NCBI GenBank assembly: GCA_013112555.1 | Contig: JABFGK010000001.1 | Coordinates: 868,001 to 932,000, forward strand | Source of the DNA: Planctomycetota bacterium | GTDB lineage: Bacteria > Planctomycetota > Phycisphaerae > Phycisphaerales > UBA5793 | Direction of reading: 5' to 3' | DNA: 64,000 nt | Shown: positions 7,724-18,474 of the stretch, one piece after another | Position numbering within the stretch: position 1 is the first letter of the stretch | How the letters are laid out: each line of letters begins with the position of its first letter | Position numbers and translations under genes: made by a program | The notes under the pieces: model-generated | What the model was told of the DNA's origin: nothing | Databases searched by the model: none | What the model saw: the letters and a program-made list of their open reading frames with translations, nothing else

Positions 7724-10700
7724 TTATTCAAGCCCGGGACAGTCGGCCACGTTCGGCTTCCGACCCTGTTTGGCATCATCCGCCTTCTGGGAAGCGTCCA
7801 TCGAAACGTCCTCATAGGCCTGGCGCCACAGGTCGACCGAGTCCATGCCGTATTCCTCAGCCAGGCGGAGTTGGCGCTCGTAGGTGGACACGCTCTCCAG
7901 CCACCGCTTGATCGCATCCTCCTTCTGCCCGGCACGCCAGAGTGCATCGCCCAGGTGATCAACGATAACGGGATCATCCCGGCCGTCTCGATTCTCCGTT
8001 GCACGGGTCAGGAGCGTGACGGCCCCGAGTTGGGCATCGTCGGCCCCCGCGTCGGTCAGTCGGCCCTGTTTATACCGCAGCCACCCGAGCGAGTCGATGT
8101 AGGCCACATTGTCAGGAGCCGTGTTGTATGCCGTCAGAATCATGTGCTCGGCCTGCTCCAGTTGCACGCCACGGTCAGCCCAGGCATACCCAAGATCGTT
8201 GTTGGCGCCCGGATGATCCGGCTCGATGACCAGGATCTGTTCGAGCACAAATTCGCTCCCAGCCCGGTCGTCCTGATCGAGAAAGCGGCCGCTGAGAACA
8301 TACAGCGAGTCGGCCAGTGTCCCATTCGAACGGGCCGACGCAGCCACCGCATCAATCTGGTCCAGCAGGCTCACTTGTGCCGCGCGCTTCACGAGTGAGA
8401 CGGCGTAGTCGGCCTCCTGGCGGGTGGTGGCCAGCATGAGTCGAAGCGACAGCAGCGAGGCGTCCTGCGGATCGAACGGCCGATCGGTACCGAGCCAGGC
8501 ATCAATCAGTCGGCAGGCATCGTCGGTCCGATCGCTGTTGCGAAGCAGGGCGATGGCCATGGCGTTGAGTTTCAACTCGTCATCCGGCTGATCACGGCTT
8601 GCCTCGTCGAGGGCGGTCATGATCCGGTCGTAACCCAAGTTGGCTCGAATCATCGCATCGAGACGCCAGACGTGGGCCTGCGATGACACGGTGAACCCGC
8701 GATCTCGCCACGCACCGACGGTTTGAATCACGTAGGCATAGGACGCACTGGCCGTGGCGTCGTCATCGGTACGAGCAGCTTCATCGGACAACCTGGCTGC
8801 GGTCTGCACCACGCGCTCGAGACGCGGCGGCTCATCAGACTGGACAAACGACATCGCCTCATCCAGGTAGGAAAAGACACGGTCATAGGCCGCCTCTGAG
8901 ATGGCATTCTCTGCCTTGGCGCAGGCGGTTTCAAAGGATGGCGGGAGATGGCCGAGTCGCTGTTGGGCCGCCGCCCGCGCATCGTCTTCGCGCCCGACGC
9001 CGCGAAGGATGGCCTCATAACTCTTCCAGGCAGACTCGTCAAGCGGATGTGACGCCAGCCAGGTTTCGAGCGGCGGCAGGACATCCTCGTACTGTCGGCC
9101 GGCGACGAGCACCGTCACGAATTGGTCCAGCAGATCACGATCGCCCGGCCGCTTGGCCCGCTGCTTCTTTAACCAACTGATCGCCTGCTCGAACTGCTCA
9201 GCGCGTATCAGTTCGATGGTGTATGACTCGGTCGCCCGCCGGCTGCCGGGCTGTTCCTCGGCCAGATCACGCAGGGCCGACAGTCCTCGGTCCGTCCGGC
9301 CGCGTGACAGGTCGTTCCGGGCACGCAGGGATCGGAAGAGCCTGCTGTCAGGAAGATTCTGTGCCACTGCCGAAGCAAACGCTCGAAACGCCTCCGGGTC
9401 CGACAGTTCGCCCTGCTGGCCGTAAAGCGACAACAGCATGGCATAGGCCTTCTCACAAGACGGGTCGTTCTCAGTGATCAGTTTCAACGTTTCGGCCGCA
9501 TCCTGCACGTTGCCACGCGCAGATTCAAGTTGTGCCTGCGCCGTCAGGGCCTCGGTCAGTGTGACGTGACCGCGGTCGCCGACGGCTGCATCCCAGGGAT
9601 CAATGCCTTGGGCGTCTGCCCGCTCACGACAATCTGCGGCCGCCAACTTTGCCAGTTCAACGGCCCGGCTGGCCCGGTTCATATACCCGAGTAACTCGAT
9701 GGCTGTCAGGAAGCGATGTGACTCGTCAATCAGTTGCGCCTGATCGATTTGCCCGAACCGCTGGGCTGCCTCACTCGACAATGCCTGCCCCTCGAGTGAC
9801 TCGCACTCGGAGAGGGCCAGGTCAATCGTCCATTCGCCGCCTTCATTGCGGTAGGTTTGGAGCAGTTCCCAGGCATCGCGGTGCCGGATGCTCGACATCA
9901 GGACCATGGCAACCAGGTTCGTTGCGCGCGGCCCCAGCTGTCGTGCACGCTCGACCACGCTGCTGCCGGCAATCCACTCAGGATTGGCGACACGGGCAGC
10001 GAACTCACGCGACAGCGTCCGATTCCGGTGCGGGCTGAAGTCAGTTGCATGCCGGACCAGCACGGCCAGTGCGCGATCATTCTCATTGCGCAGGAGCAGC
10101 CACTCGAAAGTCGTGATCATGGCCACGACCGATGGAGCATGCTCTGCTTGACCGTCCGTGGCTTCGACCGGCTGATTGAGTGCAGTCGCCAGCATGTTCT
10201 CCAGGATCTCATCACCCTGTGCCGGCGGCAGGAGTGATGCAGCAGCCAGCGACAATGCCGTCGAGCCCGGTTGCTCGGCCAGCAGGCTCGCAATCGCTTC
10301 CCCGAGCAACTCGCTGCCGTCGATCTGACCGACATAGTCAACCAACTCGACGGCCGGCTCGCGCAGCGACGGGAGTGTGAGTGCCTCCAGAATGGTCAGC
10401 ATGGGCCCGTATCGCAGGCCGAGTCTGACCTGCACGTAGACCATGCGATTCAGAATCCGGCTCCCGACCGTGTCGGGTAAGGCCCGGGCCTGCAGATACC
10501 AGTCCCACGCCCGATCAAGTTGTTCGAGTCGCATCCAGGCATCACCAACATCCTGGGCTGTCGTCCCACGCACCCGGCTCAGTTCGGACAGTTCGGTGCG
10601 GAATGTGCTGCGTAGGGGCCCACCCCCGGCGTTGAGAGCCACTCCGTCGATTGCCGTTTGCAGGGACAACTGCACTGCCTCGATGCCGGCCAGGTCATAG

Positions 10701-11609
10701 CCGAGTTGAAACAGACTCTGCCCGACCCAGATGCCTGCCAAGGACACGACCCAGGGCTCGGTCTCACGCACCGATGGCAGCGGCTGATCGCCCTCTGCCT
10801 CGAAGGCGGCAGTATCATCCGCAATCCCGATCACGGTGCCGAGGTGAATGACGGCTTCATTCCATTGCCCCCGCTCCATGGCGGCTTGTCCCATTTTTAG
10901 ACGAGCCTCCGAATCTGCAGGGAGCAAGTCCAGCAGGCGCTGATAGGTCTTGAGTGCAGCAGCACGCCCGGCAGAGCGCTCCGAGCATCGCGCCAGCAGG
11001 CGGACAGAAGCGGTGCTCGATGGATCCTTCTCCAAGGCCTGGGCAAACCGTCGGCTCGCTTCGAAGTACTGTCCGGACAGATATGCCTCCCTGCCCTGAA
11101 GATACAACAGTTCAGCCTCACGTTGTGTCACTTCATCGAGTGCAGGAGGCGTGAGGGCTATGGCATCCGGTTGTTCCGATGCAGCGGCTTGGTCGCCGTC
11201 TGTCATGACGGTGCTGCGGATCTGGGTCAGCGCGTCTTCCAGAGAGAGCCTGGCACGATTGCGCGATGTCCTGTCCTGGGGGGGGGGACAATGAGGTTGT
11301 CGAGAGTGCTGCCGGCGGCAATGGGGGGGATGCCAAGGTGACCGGCTGTTCGTCCTGAGCGCGCTGTACCAGGCGACTGACGGCATCAGATTCGCTTCGC
11401 CCCTGTGAGAGCCTGTCACCGGCCTGGTGCGAGGCAATCGGCCCGAGACCGGCAGAATCCGACGGCCCGCCCTGTCTCGAACTGCCACCGCACCCGGACA
11501 GACTGCACAGGATCAGCCCCACGCTGAGCATGGTCGGGACTGCCGATGGGAACAACAGGCCCCTCGGTGTGAGCGGTCGGATATGTCGGCCTATCGATCT
11601 CAACGGCAC
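7724..11609 (-). CDS. Large TPR-repeat lipoprotein, frame broken at a ten-C run
   Basis: A protein of about 1,290 residues if read through one frameshift. The 5' part (GTG at 11609, with GAGGAG just upstream) encodes a basic leader, the hydrophobic MLSVGLILCSLSGC with lipobox LSGC, and a Ser/Pro-rich linker. The 3' part, in another frame, carries many tetratricopeptide-like helical pairs. The first is LLYLQGREAYLSGQYFEASRRFAQALEKDP; later ones include GANNDLGYAWADRG and a C-terminal GDALWRAGQKEDAIKRWLES. The frames meet at ten G on the plus strand (11278-11287). Removing one base joins SLSPP to QDRTSRNRARLSLEDAL without a stop. The protein is therefore probably an envelope-anchored scaffold for protein-protein contacts. 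Either a sequencing error, a real mutation or slippage is possible. ATG at 11531 is an alternative start for the lipoprotein part. Confidence 0.8.
11278..11287. repeat. Homopolymer of ten G (C10 in the coding strand)
   Basis: Ten consecutive G on the plus strand lie inside the TPR lipoprotein gene, at the exact point where its two frames must be joined. A second run of seven G lies at about 11333-11339. Nine instead of ten would give one continuous frame. Confidence 0.85.
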
Positions 11610-11829
11610 GGCTCCTCACTTCTCGACTCGGGTCGGTCCACGGGCAGCAGCCCGGTCTCCCACCATACGGACCGCCGGGGCGTCTGTTCTGTCTCAGCCC
11701 TCAATCCCTGCTGCCTGCCATTATAGGGATGCCGCTGATCCGACTCGGGGTTGGATCGGCTGATTGATTCACGTTTCATCCACCCATGATCCCTGACAGC
11801 GATCGCAGGAGGTGCCACCTGACCGCCCT

Positions 11830-12456
11830 CTACTCCGGTGGGTGCTGCTGCAGGCCGGCCCCAAGCGTTTCCACGGCGAAGTACGCCTGTCGGGTCTCCT
11901 CGCACGACTCGCAGACCTTTTCGATAAGCCGCTGGGCCTTGCGGAGTGCCAGCTCAGGGGGGAGATACCCCTCACGTTGCAGGCGACTCAGCAGTCGCTC
12001 GTCCAGAGGCATGGCTCGCTGGTTCGCGACCATGAGTTGAATCCGGGCCATGACGAACGGAACCATGCCGTCCAGCGTGTTCAGATATCGCCGCGTCTGG
12101 CGTCGGTCGAACTCGACGAGACTCCGGAACGTGAGTCCATTCTCTCGCTGATAGAGGCTGTTGAGACATGCGCGGAGCCGACGGCAACGCTCCTGCGCAC
12201 ATGGGTCCGTGTCCGCAAGCACGGCCATCATCTCGTCCTCCTGGCAGACGCGCAGATCGTTGTAATCGCACGCGAACGCCATGAGTCGATTCAGCGCGTC
12301 CGTTGCGTGAGAACAGGACGCCTCCCATGTCAGGAATGCGTGAATGAGATGCCCCAGCGGGTCGAGCGATGATGGCAGTGGAGACAGCACTTCAACGGTG
12401 CTTCTGTCGGTGAGAAGCGCACGGAGCCGCTCGGTATGGCTGGTGTGAGTGGGCAC
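11830..12456 (-). CDS. Endonuclease III-like HhH protein lacking the catalytic lysine
   Basis: A 208-residue protein not recognised by strict family motifs, but its layout follows endonuclease III (Nth). A helix like LGHLIHAFLTWEASCSHATDALNRL comes first, then AQERCRRLRACLNSLYQRENG. The block starting LDGMVPFVMARIQ lines up with the Nth helix-hairpin-helix LPGVGRKTANVV. The Asp in PLDERLLSRL falls 24 residues after the first Leu, exactly as the catalytic Asp does in Nth. The hairpin Lys is replaced and the four-cysteine iron-sulfur loop is reduced to one CxxC (CESC). So the fold is probably kept without normal glycosylase/lyase chemistry. It starts with GTG, has no clear ribosome binding site, and lies 160 bases downstream of rbfA. 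The relation to Nth is inferred by eye. Confidence 0.6.
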   Translation of the reverse strand: MPTHTSHTERLRALLTDRSTVEVLSPLPSSLDPLGHLIHAFLTWEASCSHATDALNRLMAFACDYNDLRVCQEDEMMAVLADTDPCAQERCRRLRACLNSLYQRENGLTFRSLVEFDRRQTRRYLNTLDGMVPFVMARIQLMVANQRAMPLDERLLSRLQREGYLPPELALRKAQRLIEKVCESCEETRQAYFAVETLGAGLQQHPPE

Positions 12457-12616
12457 GTCGTATCGACCGTATCACGATAAAGGTTGAAGCAACCGGTGTG
12501 GGTGCCGATGATCATCCACGCGTCAACTATCGTATGGCAGATATCCAAGCCATTCTGACGGTCTTGGTCTGTTCTTTGTTTGCGGGAGCGATGGGCCGAC
12601 CATCGGTGCCTGCGGT

Positions 12617-13060
12617 TCATGCGTCCGTATCAGTCGGTTCCGACCCGAAGTCGCGCATCAAGTCTTCGGCAGTCTCGGCTGCCTGGCGCCCTGCGGATTC
12701 GGGCTCCTCATCCTGATCGGAATCGCCGATGGCGGTCTGGATGGCGTCGAGGACCTCTGCCTGTCGCTTGAATTGCAGGTCCAGTTCAAACCGAAGACGC
12801 GGCGGCCGCCTCATGTGCAACTGCTCGTTCACAAGACGCTGGATCCGAATCGTGGCTGACTCAATGCCCTGCATGGCGAGTGTCTGGTGTTGATCCGGAT
12901 AGATCGAGACGAGGACAGTGGCATGTTGCAGATCACTGCTCACGCGGACGGAGGTGACGCTCACCAAGCCGCGGATGCGGGGATCGCCCAGGCCCCGGAC
13001 GAACACATTCTGGACGGCACGCTGCACCGTCGAGGCAACCTGCTCAGCTCGATGGCTCAC
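12617..13060 (-). CDS. rbfA: Ribosome-binding factor A
   Basis: A 147-residue single-KH-domain protein that binds the 30S subunit and helps maturation of the 16S rRNA 5' end. RbfA features seen are SHRAEQVASTVQRAV, the strand with SVTSVRVSSDLQHATVLVSI, and MRRPPRLRFELD near the C-terminal end of the domain. An acidic tail of about 30 residues follows. It starts with GTG at 13060, with GGGGAG about 7 bases upstream. It lies 46 bases after infB in the conserved order nusA-infB-rbfA, so co-transcription is likely. Confidence 0.93.
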   Translation of the reverse strand: MSHRAEQVASTVQRAVQNVFVRGLGDPRIRGLVSVTSVRVSSDLQHATVLVSIYPDQHQTLAMQGIESATIRIQRLVNEQLHMRRPPRLRFELDLQFKRQAEVLDAIQTAIGDSDQDEEPESAGRQAAETAEDLMRDFGSEPTDTDA

Positions 13061-13106
13061 CGGAATACTCCCCGATCAACAACATGGCCGGATCGATCAC
13101 GGCCCA

Positions 13107-16100
13107 TCAAAGGGTGCGCTCGATCTGGATCGTCTTATAACATTCGAGGACATCACCGGCCTTAATATCGTCGTACCCTTCGATCTTCATACCGCATTCC
13201 TGGCCGGACCGGACTTCCTTCGCATCATCCTTGAATCGCTTGAGCTGCTCGAGCACGCGGTCATTCTCGACCACGATCCCGTCGCGCGTCACACGAATGT
13301 TCGCGTTCCGCTCTATGGTGCCATCGGTGACATAACAACCGGCGATCATGCCGACCTTCGATACCTTGAAGACCTGGCGGACCTCGGCATGGCCGACGAC
13401 TTCCTGACGCAGTTCCGGCGAGAGCAGGCCGGATGCTGCTTTCTTCACGTCGTCCAGGAGTTCATAGATCACCTGATAGGTCCGGACCTCGCAGTTCTTG
13501 TGCTCGGCGAGTTCGCGGGCCGTAGAAACCGGGATGACATTGAAGCCGAGTACAATCGCATTGGATGCTTCAGCCAGCAGCACATCCGACTCCATGATGC
13601 CGCCGACGGCCGAGTGGATGACCCGGATGTTCAGTTCATCGGTGGAGAGTTCTTCAAGCGACTTCTTCAGCGTCTCGACAGAGCCCTGCGCATCGGCCTT
13701 GACGATCAAATTCAGATCCTGACGCTCGGACTCGCCCATTCGCGTGAACAGCGTATCCAGTGTGACCTTCGGGGTACTCAATGACCGTTCCCGCTCGAAG
13801 GTAAGACGCTGTTCGGCGGCTTCCTCAGCCATGCGCAGCGATTCCACAACGTAGATCGGGTCGCCGGCATCAGGCAGCGCGTTCAGGCCGGACAGTTCCA
13901 ACGGCGTTGAGGGGCCGGCTTCCTTGAGCCGCTCGCCTCGCTCCGTTGTCATATCCCTGACACGACCGAATGCACGGCCGCTGACGATAAAGTCGCCGAC
14001 GTGTAACGTTCCTTCACGAATCAGGACATTAGCAACCGGGCCGCGGCCTTCGACCATCTTGGCCTCCAGCACATGACCTCGTGCGGGTCCGCCGAACGAA
14101 GCGGTGAGTTCCATCAACTCAGCCTGGTAGTCGATCGTGTCGAGCAGCTCCTGAACGCCCTCATTCTTCACTGCCGAGCACTTAATCAACTCCGTGGACC
14201 CGCCCCACACGGCGGGGGACAGGTCGTGCTCGGCCAACTGCCCGTAGATTCGCTGCAGGTTGTCATCGGTCGCCTCCGGCTTGTCGATCTTATTCAGTGC
14301 GACAATGATCGGCACTTCGGCCGCCTTCGCATGCGCGATCGACTCGACCGTCTGCGGCATGACGCCGTCATCAGCAGCCACTACCAGAATGACAATGTCC
14401 GTGACCTGGGCACCGCGGGATCGCATGGCGGTAAACGCTTCATGGCCCGGCGTATCGAGGAACACGATCGACTTCTCGGTCTCGCCGGCCTGCACCTGCA
14501 CGCGGAACGAGGACGTGTGCTGCGTAATGCCGCCGGCTTCACCGGCTGCCACGTTCGCGTTACGGATGCGGTCCAGCAGCGACGTCTTGCCATGGTCCAC
14601 ATGGCCGAGAATGGTCACCACCGGGGCCCGCCCGCGCACATCGACCGCTTCGCGTGTCTCGAACTGTTCGGCCACGAGATCGGTGGCCGACTTCTTCTCA
14701 ACGACTTCCAGTTCAATCCCCCAGTCCATCATCACTTCCATGGCCACATCCGTCTCAATGCCCGCATTGATGGTGGTCATGACGCCCTTGTTGAACAGCA
14801 CCTTGAGAATGTCGGCTGCCTTGACACCGGTGGCCGCACTCAGATCCTTGATGCTGAACGGCTCCTCGATCTTCACGATGCCGCCGGTTTCTCGGGCGGT
14901 CTTGGCACGAGGGCCTTGTCCCTGCTCGCGCTTCTTTGATTCGCGGCGAATCATCTTGATATAGCCGTGTGCCCCTCGGAGCCGCTGCTCGCGTTCAAGC
15001 AAGTCCTGCTGACGCCAGCTGCGGTCCTGTTCCGGCGTTGCTGCACGGCCGGCGGCTCCCATTCGCCCCTCGCTCCGACTGCGGCTCTTACGACGAACAT
15101 TCCGCCGGGATGCGCCGCCGGTATCCCGGATGGGACCCTCTGGCGAACCCTGGGTGCTCAAGGCACCACGCCCACCGGTTGAACCCCCGGAGTCGGATCG
15201 CTGCCGACTGCGCGGCCGATCCACACGTTCGGCCTGCTCTACACGGACGATCTTGGGTCCGGAGACCTTGGCCGGAGTCTGGACATCCAACTGCGGGCCG
15301 GCTGGAACGACGCCGGCCGGGCGCTGCGGGACATTCGGTCTCGAAGCCGACTGATCGTCGGCCCCCGGCGTGGCGCCGTCCGTATCGGACGAGGCGGTCG
15401 CCGAGACTTGTTCGCCGGTCACGACCAGATCCCCGTCGACGCTCGCTGCGGCAGCCAGGCCCTGATCGGCCTCGGGAAACTCGGCACTGTCGGCTCCTGT
15501 GGCCGGGTCGGCCGTACCGATCGTTGCCGCTTCAAATGAATCGCTATCGAGACGAACCGGGTCCGTGGTTGCACCGCGATCGGCTTCGGGAGCAGCCTTC
15601 GTTTCGTCGGTGCGAGTGACAGTGGCAGCAGCCTCATCGGCCGGTTCAGCGACGGCCGGTTCAGCGACGGCCGTTTCTGCAACCGCCCGGGCAGCATCCT
15701 TGTCGGCCTTCTCGACCGTGCCGACGACGTCGGATTCAGCCTGCTCAGCCGTCTTGGGCTTGGCTTTCGCCGTTGACTTGGCAGCGACGACGCGTTTCCG
15801 GTCCGCCTTCCCGTCGGTATCGTCTTCTTCGCCGACTGGATGCTTGGCGACCGCAGCGAGGGCCGGGTCATCGACGCCGCGCGTCGTCGACCGAGACCGT
15901 TTCGCCTTGCTCGCTTCCCCGGCCGGCTTGCGCCTCGCCTTCCGGGTTGCCTTCTTCTGTGACGCTTTTTCTCGCGTTTTGAGGGCGACGGCAGCAGCGC
16001 TGGGTGCTTCGGCAACAGCCGGCGCCGGGGCTGCGGCTTCCGCCTCGGTCGTCACATCGGGTTGGTCAGTTGATGCACTGTCCCCGCGGTACCAGTCGAG

Positions 16101-16238
16101 GATGGTCGCCTCAAGACCGGCCGAGACGGTGGACATGTGGTTCTCGATGCCGGGGATTCCTTCCGACTGACATCGCAGCACTATGTCTTTCGACTTGACG
16201 CCTACTTCCTTGGCAACTTGGAACACTCGCTTGGCCAA
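13107..16238 (-). CDS. infB: Translation initiation factor IF-2
   Basis: A GTPase that brings initiator tRNA to the ribosome. It has 1,043 residues, long for the family because of an Ala/Lys/Glu-rich linker between about residues 50 and 400. The N-terminal IF2_N domain ([20 protein letters not shown]) is followed by a second such domain ([21 protein letters not shown]). The G domain carries [16 protein letters not shown] and NKID. Domains II, III and IV end with [14 protein letters not shown]. The linker contains a short internal duplication, AEPAVAEPA (near 15645-15675). The start is TTG at 16238, supported by GAGGAGG 5 bases upstream. It lies between nusA and rbfA. Confidence 0.97.
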   Translation of the reverse strand: MAKRVFQVAKEVGVKSKDIVLRCQSEGIPGIENHMSTVSAGLEATILDWYRGDSASTDQPDVTTEAEAAAPAPAVAEAPSAAAVALKTREKASQKKATRKARRKPAGEASKAKRSRSTTRGVDDPALAAVAKHPVGEEDDTDGKADRKRVVAAKSTAKAKPKTAEQAESDVVGTVEKADKDAARAVAETAVAEPAVAEPADEAAATVTRTDETKAAPEADRGATTDPVRLDSDSFEAATIGTADPATGADSAEFPEADQGLAAAASVDGDLVVTGEQVSATASSDTDGATPGADDQSASRPNVPQRPAGVVPAGPQLDVQTPAKVSGPKIVRVEQAERVDRPRSRQRSDSGGSTGGRGALSTQGSPEGPIRDTGGASRRNVRRKSRSRSEGRMGAAGRAATPEQDRSWRQQDLLEREQRLRGAHGYIKMIRRESKKREQGQGPRAKTARETGGIVKIEEPFSIKDLSAATGVKAADILKVLFNKGVMTTINAGIETDVAMEVMMDWGIELEVVEKKSATDLVAEQFETREAVDVRGRAPVVTILGHVDHGKTSLLDRIRNANVAAGEAGGITQHTSSFRVQVQAGETEKSIVFLDTPGHEAFTAMRSRGAQVTDIVILVVAADDGVMPQTVESIAHAKAAEVPIIVALNKIDKPEATDDNLQRIYGQLAEHDLSPAVWGGSTELIKCSAVKNEGVQELLDTIDYQAELMELTASFGGPARGHVLEAKMVEGRGPVANVLIREGTLHVGDFIVSGRAFGRVRDMTTERGERLKEAGPSTPLELSGLNALPDAGDPIYVVESLRMAEEAAEQRLTFERERSLSTPKVTLDTLFTRMGESERQDLNLIVKADAQGSVETLKKSLEELSTDELNIRVIHSAVGGIMESDVLLAEASNAIVLGFNVIPVSTARELAEHKNCEVRTYQVIYELLDDVKKAASGLLSPELRQEVVGHAEVRQVFKVSKVGMIAGCYVTDGTIERNANIRVTRDGIVVENDRVLEQLKRFKDDAKEVRSGQECGMKIEGYDDIKAGDVLECYKTIQIERTL

Positions 16239-16242
16239 TACG

Positions 16243-16249
16243 ACCTCCT
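16243..16249 (-). promoter_or_regulatory. Strong ribosome binding site deciding the TTG start of infB
   Basis: The minus strand reads GAGGAGGTCGTATTGGCC, so a strong Shine-Dalgarno site precedes the TTG start of infB by about 5 bases. This sets the start although no ATG is available nearby. Confidence 0.6.
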
Positions 16250-16332
16250 CGTTCGCTGCCCCGCTCCGTGCGGGTGCATCCTGTCAACTTGGCGACTCCG
16301 TCGCGCTGTCCGGTATCGTCGCGCATCGCTCG

Positions 16333-17889
16333 CTATTCGCGAGTCGATGCCTGCTCTTCCTGATCGGCACCTGACAGTGCCGCATCATCACCGACCGGTG
16401 GCTCGTCCGCTTCCGCATCTGCCTCCGGCTCATCAGCCATTTCAACTACGATGCTGACACCAACATCTGAGTCGGACTCGCCCCCTCCGCCCAGAATCGA
16501 GGCCGCCTGCTGATCGGCTTCGCTGTCAGTGCCGGCTGCATCGCCTGCCTCACCGTCGGCATCGCCCTCGCCGCCGACTCCCCCTGCACCCCCGCCCAGC
16601 AGGTCGAGCACACCGGAAGCGACCTCCGACTCCTCGGCCTTACGCCGCTCGGCCTCTGCCTTCTCGCGCTCCTGCTCCTCCTGGACGACCCGGGCACGGT
16701 CCGCTGCCAGCCGAACCATCTGCTCAGCCAGTTCCGGCTCAACTTCCAATTCATCGACCAGGACCTTCGGCCCGACTTCCTCCACATCAAACACGCTGAT
16801 CATGCCCAATGCGGCCAGGCGGTCGAACAATGACTCGCTGAGATCCGGAATCTTGTTGAGCGTGTCAACGAGAATCTCAAGGCCCTTGGCGTACTCATCA
16901 GGCGTGAGAATGTCGATATCCCAGCCGGCGAGTTGGGCTGCCAGACGCACGTTTTGCCCGCGCTTACCGATGGCAAGACTCAGTTGATCGTTCTCGACGA
17001 TCACCGTGGCCCGACCGAGTTCAAAGCACAGCGATACATCGCGCACCTCGGCCGGCTTCAAGGCGTTTTGAATCAGAATCTGGCTCGAATCATTCCACCG
17101 CACGATGTCGATCTTCTCGCCCCCGAGTTCATCCACAATGTTCTTGATCCGACTCCCGCGAACGCCGACGCATGCACCGACGGCATCGACCTTCGAGTCG
17201 ATGGATGAGACGGCGAGTTTCGTGCGCGAACCCGGTTCGCGGGCCATCGCCTTGATCTCGATGATGCGCTCGGACACCTCCGGGACTTCCACTTCAAACA
17301 GTCGACGGATGAAGTCGCGTTGGGCACGGGTCAGGATGATCCGGACCTGGCTGCCGACTTCGCGCACATCGAGAATCATGCAGCGAACGCGATCGCCGGG
17401 ATGAAACTGCTCCCCCGGAATCTGCTCGCCGCGAGGCAGGTATCCTTCGGCTCGATCGACCTGGACGACGAGGGTGCTGCCTTCGTACCGCTGTGCCGTC
17501 CCCGTGACCAATTCCCCGAGCCGCTTCGAGAACTCGGCACTGATCGAGGCCCGCTCGTCCTCGCGGAATCGCTGAATCATGACCTGCTTGGCCGTCTGGG
17601 CCGGGATGCGGCCGAGTTTGGCAATGTCGATCTCGATTTCCTGCAAGTCGCCGATCGGCTCGCCCGTTTCTTCGTCCCATTCCGATGCGACCCGACGCCA
17701 CAACCGGGTCTGGCCCGTGAGCCGATCGATGTGACAGCGAAACTCCTCGGAGTCGAGTGAGCCGAAAAACTTCCTGGCAGCCGAAATCATCGCCATTTCC
17801 AGGTCTATGAACAGATCTTCACGCTCGATCTTGCGGTCTCGTGCGATCGCGTCGACGATGCGCAGCATTTCCGGATTCCCAAGACTCAT
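16333..17889 (-). CDS. nusA: Transcription termination/antitermination factor NusA
   Basis: A 518-residue factor that binds RNA polymerase and RNA and modulates pausing, termination and antitermination. In order come the N-terminal polymerase-binding domain (to about residue 130), the S1 domain (around GERFHPGDRVRCMILDV-type sequence), and KH1 and KH2 (VGVRGSRIKNIVDELGGEKIDIV and AIGKRGQNVRLAAQLAGWDIDI). The region LAALGMISVFDVEEVGP is helical. The last 120 residues are acidic and low complexity, rich in Glu, Asp, Gly and Ala, and are not part of the conserved protein. AGAGGA lies 8 bases before the ATG. It is the first gene of nusA-infB-rbfA; the usual upstream rimP is not seen in the 585 bases before it. 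Confidence 0.96.
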   Translation of the reverse strand: MSLGNPEMLRIVDAIARDRKIEREDLFIDLEMAMISAARKFFGSLDSEEFRCHIDRLTGQTRLWRRVASEWDEETGEPIGDLQEIEIDIAKLGRIPAQTAKQVMIQRFREDERASISAEFSKRLGELVTGTAQRYEGSTLVVQVDRAEGYLPRGEQIPGEQFHPGDRVRCMILDVREVGSQVRIILTRAQRDFIRRLFEVEVPEVSERIIEIKAMAREPGSRTKLAVSSIDSKVDAVGACVGVRGSRIKNIVDELGGEKIDIVRWNDSSQILIQNALKPAEVRDVSLCFELGRATVIVENDQLSLAIGKRGQNVRLAAQLAGWDIDILTPDEYAKGLEILVDTLNKIPDLSESLFDRLAALGMISVFDVEEVGPKVLVDELEVEPELAEQMVRLAADRARVVQEEQEREKAEAERRKAEESEVASGVLDLLGGGAGGVGGEGDADGEAGDAAGTDSEADQQAASILGGGGESDSDVGVSIVVEMADEPEADAEADEPPVGDDAALSGADQEEQASTRE

Positions 17890-18474
17890 GGATTCAGTCC
17901 TCTGAAGCCGTCACGGCCGTATCAGGAATGGACAGTCGATCCGAACTCTTCGATTCAGGGTGCCTGGCTCGGGCAGCCGGCCGGGGGCCGACTCGGCGCG
18001 AGCCTCTGACATCGAACGTGAGTGCCGGTCGTCGGTCCCTCTCAAAAAACAAAAACCACACGCGCGCATCGGAGCACACCTGTGGGTCGCGATCGACGCC
18101 GGACAACCGTCGGTCGAGGATCCACATCTGCCCTCATACACACTGCACCCCGAGCAGGTGATGAGCAGGCGGAATCGACCTGGGCTGTGTATATCACGCT
18201 CAGGTCATCGCCTGCCCTCCTCCGGCATGCGTGCGTAAGGACATGCGCACAAGGCCGCAACTCGTAACCGTTGCAACCTCATTCGACACTGCTGTCGATT
18301 CCTTGCAAATGCATGGCGCACTCCAATACCATTAAGGGCCTAGCCCATCGGACCAGCCCAACAGGCCAACAATAGGCCCTGCACGGCCAAACTTCAATAA
18401 AATGGGAAAGCGCGCGGTTGTGCGCACCTTCTCAAATCCGCATGGATCCTCACTTCTGGATCAGACGGCTCAAA
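17890..18474. other. Intergenic region upstream of nusA
   Basis: These 585 bases hold no gene I can support. In particular no RimP-like reading frame, often the first gene of the nusA operon, is present. The nusA promoter should lie here, but no convincing -35/-10 pair is visible. Confidence 0.4.
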
